The notes under the pieces: model-generated | Told to the model about the DNA's origin: nothing | Seen by the model: the letters and a program-made list of their open reading frames with translations, nothing else | Database searches by the model: none | Position numbers and translations under genes: made by a program | Assembly: GCF_045055655.1 (NCBI RefSeq) | Contig: NZ_JBANFI010000003.1 | Coordinates: 62,001-126,000 of the forward strand | DNA length: 64,000 nt | Direction of reading: 5' to 3' | From: Marinospirillum alkalitolerans | GTDB taxonomy: Bacteria; Pseudomonadota; Gammaproteobacteria; Pseudomonadales; Halomonadaceae | Part shown: in pieces, positions 1-7,287 of the stretch | Layout: the number at the start of each line of letters is the position of its first letter | How positions within the stretch are numbered: position 1 is the stretch's first letter

Positions 1-586
1 CTATCTCATGCACATTATGTGGCGGGATATCCGTTGCCATACCCACGGCAATACCACTGCCTCCGTTGAGCAGCACATGTGGCAAGCGCGCTGGCAATAC
101 CTTGGGCTCCATCAGCGAGCCATCAAAGTTAGCCACCCAATCCACCGTGCCCTGCCCAAGCTCCTTCAGCAGCAGCTCAGAAAAACGTGCCAAGCGGGAT
201 TCGGTATAACGCATCGCGGCAAAGGACTTAGGATCATCTGGGCTGCCCCAGTTGCCCTGTCCATCGACTAAGGGATAGCGATAGCTGAATGGTTGAGCCA
301 TCAGCACCATAGCTTCATAGCAGGCTGAATCGCCATGGGGATGAAACTTACCCAGTACATCCCCCACCGTTCGAGCCGATTTTTTATACTTGGCCTGGGC
401 CGATAGCCCCAACTCACTCATGGCGTAGACGATGCGTCTTTGCACTGGCTTCATACCATCGCCAATATGGGGTAAGGCGCGATCTAAAATCACATACATC
501 GAGTAATCGAGGTAGGCCTTCTCGGTGTACTGGCTCAGGCTTTGGCGTTCGAACTGATCGTCAAGGCGATCAATCACATCTGTCAT
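1..586 (-). CDS. parC: DNA topoisomerase IV subunit A, N-terminal part (partial)
   Basis: Breakage-reunion subunit of topoisomerase IV, which decatenates daughter chromosomes as a ParC2ParE2 complex. The first 195 residues are visible; the rest lies beyond the left window edge. I translated it from the ATG at 584-586. It reads through the conserved RRIVYAMSELGL segment, the helix-turn-helix motif GKFHPHGDSACYEAM and the catalytic tyrosine in AAMRYTES (Tyr127 here). The quinolone-resistance positions carry Ser87 and Glu91 (equivalent to E. coli Ser80 and Glu84), so no classical resistance substitution is present. parE lies upstream on the same strand, but an opposing gene separates the two. 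Confidence 0.97.
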   Translation of the reverse strand, partial: MTDVIDRLDDQFERQSLSQYTEKAYLDYSMYVILDRALPHIGDGMKPVQRRIVYAMSELGLSAQAKYKKSARTVGDVLGKFHPHGDSACYEAMVLMAQPFSYRYPLVDGQGNWGSPDDPKSFAAMRYTESRLARFSELLLKELGQGTVDWVANFDGSLMEPKVLPARLPHVLLNGGSGIAVGMATDIPPHNVHEI

Positions 587-610
587 GAAAAACCATCCTT
601 TCAATGGATC

Positions 611-626
611 TTGAATCAGAGGCTAG
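611..626. repeat. Possible single end of the dispersed CTCTGA inverted-repeat element
   Basis: The sequence TTGAATCAGAGGCTAG, just upstream of parC, matches one terminus of the repeat family seen at 13.2 and 50.4 kb, including a CTAG border. No partner end is visible, so it could be a remnant or a chance match. Confidence 0.25.
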
Positions 627-732
627 TGTAACGTGAAGCCCCTGCTGGATAAACTTTGTTTCGCTGTGTCAATGCCGCTATACCTGCCCTGAGACGCTGG
701 TTATAATCCAAGGCCATCAAGGGAGAGCAGCG

Positions 733-1542
733 ATGATTTTAAAAGACTACATCCACCGGCCTGATGCCGATCCTCGCTCAGAAGAAACCTGTGCTGAGGC
801 CGCCACCCGCCTACGTAACGCCTTCAAAAACAATGAAGATGTGCTGGTACTGAATGATATCCGCTTGCCGATGGATGAAGAACGCACGCTGAATATTGAT
901 CATATTGTCATTCATAGCTATGGCATTACGCTGATCAACAGCCGCACCATTTATGGCAAGATCGAAGTCAACTATCGTGGCGAATGGAGCCGTAACATTA
1001 AAGGCCGTGAAGTCGCGATGCAAAACCCGATCGAGATGTTCAAATATGTCAGCCGCAATCTGCGTGAGATGCTGACACAACAGATCGATGCTCTGCTCAC
1101 TCGCGCCAAAGGCAGCCAAAAAACCTTTGAAAACATGCCGATTGATGTGCTGTTTATTCAAGCCATCAAAAGCAGCATTATTGGCACCGGCATCAACCAA
1201 TCCAACATCATCTTTGTTGAAGCACTGACACAGAGCATCAACCGTACATTTAGTGCTTATAAAAAGCGCGAATTTCAGATGTACGGCGGGCTGGATACCT
1301 TCAAGATTTCCAGCTCAGATATGTATGCCATCGCAGATTGCATTCAGGGCAATGAGATCGATCGCAGCACCTATCCTAATGTGGATGAGGTCGTCAAACC
1401 TGGTGCCGAAAGTGCTCCTGCTGCTACAGGACGCCGTGGAATAGTGCGCGCCCACAGTACTTTGCCGGTGAAGATTATCAAGGCGCGCGATATCAAACCC
1501 AGTCGACGCCAATCGATGCCATCCGCTTCTGAAAGCGAGTAA
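733..1542 (+). CDS. NERD (nuclease-related) domain protein
   Basis: 269 residues. The central part (about residues 50-105) has the NERD pattern: IDHIVIHSYGITLINS followed by GKIEVNY and later MQNPIEM. It resembles the restriction-endonuclease-like fold with its Asp and Glu/Lys positions (D57-H58 and later E/K residues). NERD proteins are predicted nucleases or DNA-processing factors of unknown role. There is no signal peptide or membrane segment. The last 50 residues are low-complexity and basic (RRGIVRAH, SRRQSMP). A strong GGGAGAG ribosome site sits 7 nt before the ATG. It lies on the opposite strand between parE and parC. The domain call is from motif reading; the biological role is unknown. 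Confidence 0.7.
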   Translation: MILKDYIHRPDADPRSEETCAEAATRLRNAFKNNEDVLVLNDIRLPMDEERTLNIDHIVIHSYGITLINSRTIYGKIEVNYRGEWSRNIKGREVAMQNPIEMFKYVSRNLREMLTQQIDALLTRAKGSQKTFENMPIDVLFIQAIKSSIIGTGINQSNIIFVEALTQSINRTFSAYKKREFQMYGGLDTFKISSSDMYAIADCIQGNEIDRSTYPNVDEVVKPGAESAPAATGRRGIVRAHSTLPVKIIKARDIKPSRRQSMPSASESE

Positions 1543-1627
1543 TCCCGCCATTGGCCTGAGCGCAAGCATCTCCTGAGCACCCAGCATCAGGCTTTCAGCC
1601 ACCCCAAGCAGGGTGGCTTGGTTTCTA

Positions 1628-1673
1628 TTAAAAACTTTTGATCAACGTCATGAGAGCAGGTCAGGCTTCTTAA
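1628..1673. mobile_element. Short copy of the dispersed inverted-repeat (MITE-like) element
   Basis: A stretch of about 38 bp flanked by TTAA on both sides (1628-1631 and 1670-1673). It contains GATCAACGTCATGAGAGCAG and GGTCAGGC, closely matching the reverse complement of the right end of the 13.2-kb element, and ends CTTC next to TTAA like that element's other end. It looks like an internally deleted copy. The right TTAA supplies the parE stop codon. Confidence 0.5.
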
Positions 1674-3553
1674 GCAGAGATCTGTGCCAAATTGCCTTTG
1701 GTTTCTAACCACTGTTTACGATCAGCCGCCCGCTTTTTGGCCAGCAGCATATCCAACAACTGCATCGCCTGATCTTCTTCTTCACGCACCAGTTGCACAA
1801 GGCGGCGTGTATCTGGTGCCATGGTTGTCTCGCGCAACTGCATTGGATTCATCTCACCTAGGCCTTTAAAGCGCTGCACATTGATCTTGCCTGAACGCTG
1901 CGAGAGGCGATCGAGCACCGCTTCTTTTTCCTGATCATCCAAGGCATAGAAGACTTCTTTGCCGCAATCGATCCGATACAAGGGCGGCATAGCCACATAG
2001 ACATGCCCCCGCTCAACCAGAGCAGGAAAGTGGCGCAAAAAGAGCGCACACAACAAGGTGGCAATATGCAGGCCATCGGAATCCGCATCCGCCAGAATAC
2101 AGACCTTGCCATAACGCAGGCCACTCAGATCCTCGCTGCCTGGATCGATACCCAGAGCCACAGCGATATCATGCACTTCCTGCGAGGCGAGAATCTCGCT
2201 CGAATCTACCTCCCAAGTATTTAAGATCTTGCCCCGCAAGGGCATGATGGCTTGAAAGGTACGATCACGTGCTTGCTTGGCCGAGCCACCGGCCGAATCA
2301 CCTTCGACCAGAAACAGCTCACTCTGGGCGATCTCCGTTCCCGAACAGTCGGCGAGTTTTCCGGGCAAGGCTGGGCCTTGGGTGATCTTTTTACGCACCA
2401 CCTTTTTGGCCGCTTTGAGGCGGCGATTGGCCCGACTCAGCACCAACTCCGCCAAGGCTTCGGCCTCAAGCGTGTGCTGATTCAACCAGAGGGAAAAGGC
2501 ATCCTTCAGCACACCACTGACAAAGGTCGCACTTTGGCGCGATGACAGGCGTTCTTTGGTCTGGCCGGCAAATTGCGGCTCTTGCATCTTCAGCGACAGC
2601 ACAAAAGCACAATCCTGCCAGAGATCATCCGCTGTCAGCTTGACGCCACGCGGCAACAGGTTGCGGTATTCACAAAAATCGCGCAGCGCATCCAAAAGTC
2701 CGGTACGCAAGCCGTTCACATGGGTGCCACCTTGTGGCGTGGGAATCAGGTTGACGTAGCTTTCTTGCAGCAGCTCACCACCCTCGGGTAGCCAGAGCAC
2801 GGCCCAATCCACGGCTTCTTTTTCGCCTTTAAAAGCACCAGCAAAAGCCGCTTCAGGCAAGGTGGTGTATTCGGTACAAGCCTGATGCAGATAGTCGGTG
2901 AGCCCAGCTTCATAGCACCAGACTTCTTCGGTGGCTTCCTGCTCCTGCACAAAAACAACGCGTAAGCCAGGGCAAAGGACAGCCTTAGCGCGCAGCAAAT
3001 GCTTGAGGCGCGGGAGGGAATAGCGGGGAGAGTCAAAATACTGTGGGTCTACCCAGAAACGCAGCAGCGTTCCTGTGTCTTTTTTGGCACAACGACCGAT
3101 CACTTCGAGTTCGCTGGCCTTGTCACCCCCGGCAAAGCTCATTTTGCTGATCTGACCATCGCGCTTCACCTCGACCTCGAGCCGATGCGAGAGGGCATTC
3201 ACAACAGAAACCCCGACGCCATGCAAACCGCCAGAAAACTCATAGTTCTGATTGGAAAACTTGCCACCCGCATGCAGGCGAGTCAGGATCAGTTCGACAC
3301 CCGGCACCCCCTGCTCTGGATGAATATCCGTCGGCATTCCACGCCCGTTATCCTGTACGCTCAAGCTGTGATCGGCGTGCAGCGTGACGCGAATTTCGCT
3401 GGCATGACCCGCTAGGGCTTCGTCCACACTGTTATCAATCACCTCTTGCGCCAGATGGTTGGGGCGGCTGGTGTCGGTATACATTCCGGGGCGTTTACGC
3501 ACTGGATCAAGGCCAGTGAGGACTTCAATCGCGCGGGCATCGTACTGGGTCAT
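1670..3553 (-). CDS. parE: DNA topoisomerase IV subunit B
   Basis: ATPase subunit of topoisomerase IV, 627 residues, full length for the family. The N-terminal GHKL ATPase domain shows VRKRPGMY, EVIDNSVDEAL and the glycine-rich lid GGLHGVGVSVVNALS. The C-terminal TOPRIM domain shows LVEGDSAGGSAKQARDR and the metal-binding ADADSDG. The C-terminal RFKGLGEMNP motif is also intact. The product pairs with ParC to decatenate chromosomes using ATP. The stop codon lies inside a TTAA that borders a repeat element. No other gene overlaps it. Confidence 0.98.
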   Translation of the reverse strand: MTQYDARAIEVLTGLDPVRKRPGMYTDTSRPNHLAQEVIDNSVDEALAGHASEIRVTLHADHSLSVQDNGRGMPTDIHPEQGVPGVELILTRLHAGGKFSNQNYEFSGGLHGVGVSVVNALSHRLEVEVKRDGQISKMSFAGGDKASELEVIGRCAKKDTGTLLRFWVDPQYFDSPRYSLPRLKHLLRAKAVLCPGLRVVFVQEQEATEEVWCYEAGLTDYLHQACTEYTTLPEAAFAGAFKGEKEAVDWAVLWLPEGGELLQESYVNLIPTPQGGTHVNGLRTGLLDALRDFCEYRNLLPRGVKLTADDLWQDCAFVLSLKMQEPQFAGQTKERLSSRQSATFVSGVLKDAFSLWLNQHTLEAEALAELVLSRANRRLKAAKKVVRKKITQGPALPGKLADCSGTEIAQSELFLVEGDSAGGSAKQARDRTFQAIMPLRGKILNTWEVDSSEILASQEVHDIAVALGIDPGSEDLSGLRYGKVCILADADSDGLHIATLLCALFLRHFPALVERGHVYVAMPPLYRIDCGKEVFYALDDQEKEAVLDRLSQRSGKINVQRFKGLGEMNPMQLRETTMAPDTRRLVQLVREEEDQAMQLLDMLLAKKRAADRKQWLETKGNLAQISA

Positions 3554-3684
3554 CGGGCTTTTATCCTACCGAGGCGAATTGCCCGCAGGACAGGCAACTC
3601 ACATCACTGGTTATTTAATCAGTTAAGGGGCGCTAGTGTGCCTCGACAAAGCGCTTTTGTCGAGGGCTGAAGCGCTAGGATACC

Positions 3685-5274
3685 TTAAACAAACCCGTGA
3701 TCTGGCAGCAACCAATGCTGACTCAAGCGCTGAATATCTGGTGCTAAAGGGCGATCATCTTCTAAGGGCGCGCTGATCGCACGAACACGGCGATGCAGGG
3801 CTTGTGCTGAGCGTGAAAAGCCCGCTTCTGGGCCGCCACGCAGCTCTATGGCTTGCGCCAAGGCAAAGGACTCAATCGCCAGCACCTCACTCAAGCGTTC
3901 TAAGCTGGTGGCACAACGCCGTGCGACCAAGGTGCCCAAGGTGACAACATCCTGATTATTGGCATTGGTCGGGATAGATTGAATGCTGGCTGGATGTGCC
4001 TGAGTGCGCATTTCAGCAACCAGCGCAGTGGCCGTAACCTGCGCGCCCATCATGCCGCTATGCAGGCCATTTTGATTGCCACGTAAGAAGGGAGGCAAGC
4101 CCTGATTCAAAGTCACATCAGTCAAGCGTGCGAGGCGGCGTTCACTATGCACCGCCAGCGTGATCAGCGCATTATTCAGTGCATCAGCGGCAAAAGCGAT
4201 CTGCTGTCCAAAGAAGTTCCCGCCGTGCAGCACTTCGCCTGTCTCGGGCAAAAAGAGCGGATTATCCGTCACCGACCACAGCTCGGTGGCGACACATTCC
4301 TGATGAAAATCGACACTGGCTTTCACTGCGCCCAAATGCTGAGGCGCGCAACGAAAGGTATAGGCATCTTGCGGCAGTGGCTGCTGGTGACGCGCACGAC
4401 CACTAGGCAGATCTTCAGGCAGGCGCGGCGGTGGCTGGGTGACGGGTTGTAATCGCTGACTATCACTACAGATTTTTAATAGCTGCTGCTGAGCCCAGAG
4501 CTGACCTGCATGCGGGCGCAGTATCGCCAAACCTGGCTGCAAGGCCTCAAGATGACCGTTTAAAACTTCGCCATAAGCGCCAGTCAGTACCAGCGACAAT
4601 TCCAGTAAGCGCTCGGCTTGACACGCATTTAATGCCGCAATACCCGTCATCGCCGCTGTGCCATTCACCAGCGCCAGCGCATCCTTCCCTTCTGGATGCA
4701 AGGGAGTCAGCCCGCAAGCCGCCAAGGCTTCCTGTGCTGGCATCACCTGCTCTTTCAGCCACACCTGCCCCTGCCCCATCAAAGCCAAGGTGATATGCGC
4801 CAAGGGTGTCAGATCACCACTGGCCCCGACTGTGCCAATAGCAGGGACCTGCGGAATCAGCTGATGCGCTAAGCAATCCAACACCAGCTTTAAAGCCTCA
4901 GGGCGAATCGCAGAATGGCCGCGGGCCAGGGTTGCCACTCGTGCAGCCATAATGGCCCGCGTCTGGATGGGACTCAACAAAGGACCAGTGCCACTACTGA
5001 GATGAAACACCAAGCCCTGCTGTAAAGCCGCAGAAGCCTCGGGGTCAACATAGGTATTGGCCAGCGGCCCATAGCCTGTCGTCACACCATAGATGCGGCG
5101 CTTTTGCTGAATCAATTGCTGCAAAAAATCACGGCAACGTGCAATCGCCTGCCAATGCCCTGTACTAAGCTGCATTGCAGCACCAAAGGCAATCTGCTCA
5201 AGCGCTAGAGGTGTCAGCGGCTGATCAACAGCCAGGGTGATACAAGAGTTGGCATTCTTCACGAATTGATCCAT
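3685..5274 (-). CDS. tal: Tyrosine ammonia-lyase (PYP chromophore synthesis)
   Basis: Member of the aromatic amino acid/histidine ammonia-lyase family, 529 residues. Ala151-Ser152-Gly153 in GTVGASGDLTPLAH would cyclise to the MIO electrophile, and Tyr62 in YGVTTGYGPL is the catalytic tyrosine. The selectivity pair is His91-Leu92 (GLVFHLSSG). Tyrosine-specific lyases carry His-Leu here, histidine lyases Ser-His and plant phenylalanine lyases Phe-Leu, so tyrosine to p-coumarate is the likely reaction. The start overlaps the end of the ligase gene by 16 bp, implying translational coupling. No hut genes are near. It forms the third gene of the pyp operon. Automated pipelines may call it hutH-like; context and the selectivity pair argue for TAL. 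Confidence 0.9.
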   Translation of the reverse strand: MDQFVKNANSCITLAVDQPLTPLALEQIAFGAAMQLSTGHWQAIARCRDFLQQLIQQKRRIYGVTTGYGPLANTYVDPEASAALQQGLVFHLSSGTGPLLSPIQTRAIMAARVATLARGHSAIRPEALKLVLDCLAHQLIPQVPAIGTVGASGDLTPLAHITLALMGQGQVWLKEQVMPAQEALAACGLTPLHPEGKDALALVNGTAAMTGIAALNACQAERLLELSLVLTGAYGEVLNGHLEALQPGLAILRPHAGQLWAQQQLLKICSDSQRLQPVTQPPPRLPEDLPSGRARHQQPLPQDAYTFRCAPQHLGAVKASVDFHQECVATELWSVTDNPLFLPETGEVLHGGNFFGQQIAFAADALNNALITLAVHSERRLARLTDVTLNQGLPPFLRGNQNGLHSGMMGAQVTATALVAEMRTQAHPASIQSIPTNANNQDVVTLGTLVARRCATSLERLSEVLAIESFALAQAIELRGGPEAGFSRSAQALHRRVRAISAPLEDDRPLAPDIQRLSQHWLLPDHGFV

Positions 5275-6533
5275 TCAGCAGAAGAGGAGATCGGCCAGTC
5301 ACTGGGTTTGCCCAAGGCATTCACTGGGCAGCTGGTACCAAAGGTAAAAGCAACAGGCCTTTCGGGAGGGCTGAGGTGGTCTGCGCAATAAGCCTGCAAC
5401 TTCACCAACATCTCAGCCTGCTGCTCTGGCTGGTTTAAAACAATAAAGGCCTTCAAGCGCTCACCTTCATGTGGCTGCATCAGACGCACCTGAGCTTGAT
5501 GGACGCCGGGCAAGGCCGCCAATTGACGCGCAATGCGCTGCGGAAAAACATTCACACCAGCGACTTGTACAGCAGCATCTAAGCGACCGCGTGGATAAAA
5601 ATGGCGCGCATCCTGCCACTCCAGCGCATCACTGAGCTGCTGTTGCTGCTGGGTGTGGTGATCAACCAACTGATGCGGCTGAGCGCTGGCTTCCCAACGA
5701 GGCAGAAGCTCAAATGGCTGCTCAGGGTGGCAGCGCCAGCCCACGCCAGCGGTTTCACTCGAGCCATAGATCTCGATCATCTGACCCAAACCCTGATTGA
5801 GCAGCTGATGGATCAGCAGCGGATCACAGGGCGCCGTGGATGTCAGCCCCAATACGCCAGGCGGAAAAGGCTGCTGGTTGCGTGCCAGATGCTTCCACAC
5901 CAGTGGGTAACCCACCAGAACATCACCTGCCTTTAAGCGCCGCGCCTGCACAGCAAAAAAAGCAGCCTGACCACGAACCACCGGAACCTGCCAATGGGCC
6001 GCCAGTAGCACACTAAAAAGAAAACCATAGATATGGTGACAAGGACTGAGCGCCAAAAGACGCTGCGGCGGGCCTGGCATCTGCCGCTCAAACTCTGCTG
6101 CAAAGAAACGCACTTCTTCAACCAGCTGAGGCCAAGCATGTGCGCAGACCTTAGGCTCACCCGCTGTTCCTGAGGTCAGAAAGTGCAGATCTTGGCTGCC
6201 ACGACGGCGGGCTTCGATGACTAAATCGGCCCACTGGCCTAAGGTATTCCAGCGCAGCAGATAGTCTTCTAAACCACTTTCTGCTAACTGAAAAAAATCA
6301 ACCAACGCCGTTGCCAAAGCCATGCGCTCGATAGAATCCACTTGCAGACACAGGTCCGCAGAAGCACCAGGGCGTGACTGCAGCTGAGTTGCCGCAGACC
6401 AGTCTTCTGCAAAAATCTGATTGGCCTGCTGAGGTCGCAGCGATTTGAGCTCTGCAGCCACCAGAGATTGGATCACGGCCAAAACAAGGGGCTGTGTCAG
6501 CAGCTCGGTGCTGGATACTTCTTGTGGGATCAT
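5259..6533 (-). CDS. pcl: p-Coumarate:CoA ligase-type AMP-forming enzyme of the PYP operon
   Basis: Adenylate-forming enzyme, 424 residues from the ATG at 6531-6533, which is preceded by an AGTGAGG ribosome site; a GTG four codons upstream lies inside that site and is unlikely to be the start. The phosphate-binding motif is LTSGTAGEPK and the aromatic/ATP motif is YGSSETAGVGW. It is shorter than most acyl-CoA synthetases (about 500 residues); ligases from known PYP clusters are, as I recall, also compact. Expected role: activate p-coumaric acid as its CoA ester for attachment to the PYP cysteine. It lies between pyp and the ammonia-lyase on one strand. Confidence 0.85.
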   Translation of the reverse strand: MIPQEVSSTELLTQPLVLAVIQSLVAAELKSLRPQQANQIFAEDWSAATQLQSRPGASADLCLQVDSIERMALATALVDFFQLAESGLEDYLLRWNTLGQWADLVIEARRRGSQDLHFLTSGTAGEPKVCAHAWPQLVEEVRFFAAEFERQMPGPPQRLLALSPCHHIYGFLFSVLLAAHWQVPVVRGQAAFFAVQARRLKAGDVLVGYPLVWKHLARNQQPFPPGVLGLTSTAPCDPLLIHQLLNQGLGQMIEIYGSSETAGVGWRCHPEQPFELLPRWEASAQPHQLVDHHTQQQQQLSDALEWQDARHFYPRGRLDAAVQVAGVNVFPQRIARQLAALPGVHQAQVRLMQPHEGERLKAFIVLNQPEQQAEMLVKLQAYCADHLSPPERPVAFTFGTSCPVNALGKPSDWPISSSAEWINS

Positions 6534-6598
6534 GGTTCGCCTCACTGGTCTTTACTGCACTTTTACCTGACTGAACAGCCCCATCAGCTGGATACGCA

Positions 6599-6677
6599 GG
6601 AACCTCTGACCAACATCGTGAGCGCTGGTCAACTTCAATAAAGTATCACCAGCCACACGAGTGAATCAGAGGTGTTC
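6599..6677. mobile_element. Degenerate inverted-repeat element inside the pyp operon
   Basis: The left end GGAACCTCTGACCAAC is followed by ATCGTGAGCGCTGGTCAAC, closely resembling the right arm of the 13.2-kb element read in reverse. The right end is AATCAGAGGTGTTC. It fills most of the pyp-ligase intergenic gap. I see no clear target duplication. An internal GACCAAC/GGTCAAC-like fold could form a hairpin in the transcript. Confidence 0.5.
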
Positions 6678-6693
6678 TGGATACAGCAATACA

Positions 6694-7071
6694 CTACAAA
6701 CGCTTAACAAACACCCAGTAGCTATCACCTGTCAGAGCTTTTTTCATATGCACCTTGACCTTGGTTGGCTTCATCTCATAGTCAAAGGTGTACTCAAACA
6801 TCACATTCAAATCACCAGAGCGTACACCCTGATCAAAGCGCCCTTTAAACTCAGGACGATTCGTACAAGGCGCCACCTCACTGAAGAAACTCTTGCCGAT
6901 CACCTGACTTGGATTACGACCAGTAATATCCCCTTCAGCCGCGTTGTACTGCAAAATCTTGCCCTGTGCATCCAGCTGAATGGCACCAAAAGCCACTTGA
7001 TCCAACTGCTGCGCCGACATCTTGGCCAAGCTATTCTCAATATTGTCTGCACCAAAAGATAAGACTTCCAT
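6694..7071 (-). CDS. pyp: Photoactive yellow protein
   Basis: Soluble PAS-fold blue-light receptor, 125 residues, exactly the length of Halorhodospira halophila PYP and, from my memory of that sequence, identical at roughly three quarters of positions. All chromophore-pocket residues are present at the canonical numbers: Tyr42, Glu46, Thr50, Arg52, Cys69 (EVAPCT, the p-coumaroyl thioester site), Phe96, Tyr98 and Met100. The C-terminal SYWVFVKR signature is intact. The ribosome site GGGAG is 7 nt before the ATG. It is first in an operon with the chromophore-making enzymes. It has no fused output domain, so signalling must be through a partner not encoded next to it. The ancestral type of PYP is linked to photophobic swimming. 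Confidence 0.98.
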   Translation of the reverse strand: MEVLSFGADNIENSLAKMSAQQLDQVAFGAIQLDAQGKILQYNAAEGDITGRNPSQVIGKSFFSEVAPCTNRPEFKGRFDQGVRSGDLNVMFEYTFDYEMKPTKVKVHMKKALTGDSYWVFVKRL

Positions 7072-7126
7072 AAATCACTCCCATTGATTCAAATAAAACG
7101 AATGTTGACGACCCAAGCAGAATGAC

Positions 7127-7184
7127 AGCTGTACAAGTTATGGTCAAGTAGCTGTACAAGTCTTTACAGAACTTTGTTGTACAG
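7127..7184 (-). promoter_or_regulatory. Three evenly spaced TGTACA sites upstream of pyp
   Basis: The palindrome TGTACA occurs at 7130-7135, 7153-7158 and 7178-7183. The first two lie in an identical 12-bp direct repeat, ACTTGTACAGCT on the minus strand (7127-7138 and 7150-7161), 23 bp apart; the third, 25 bp further, is in the opposite orientation context. Spacing of about two helical turns suggests a cooperative operator for the pyp operon. A TTGACC about 17 bp before CATTCT could be a weak sigma70 promoter overlapping these sites. Confidence 0.45.
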
Positions 7185-7230
7185 AAAAAGCCTTATCCAG
7201 CACCAACAGGAGGTTGAAAAAAAGCATAAA

Positions 7231-7257
7231 AAAACCGCCGAACAGGTCGGCGGTTTT
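7231..7257 (-). terminator. Rho-independent terminator of pckA
   Basis: A perfect 11-bp stem AAAACCGCCGA / TCGGCGGTTTT with a 5-nt loop, followed on the minus strand by a T-rich tract. It separates pckA from the pyp operon promoter region. Confidence 0.85.
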
Positions 7258-7287
7258 CACAAAAAGCAGATGGGTCAAACCTGCGGC

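Noticed and set aside
3685..5274. Histidine ammonia-lyase (HutH) as the identity of the lyase
   Set aside because: The selectivity residues are His-Leu, as in tyrosine lyases, not Ser-His; no other hut genes are present and the gene is coupled to the p-coumarate ligase.
7138..7166. Sigma28-like boxes TAAAGACT and GACCATAA upstream of pyp
   Set aside because: The gap between TAAA and the -10 box is 17 nt where 15 is required, and the -10 box has two mismatches. The two true sigma28 sites in this window have exact spacing.
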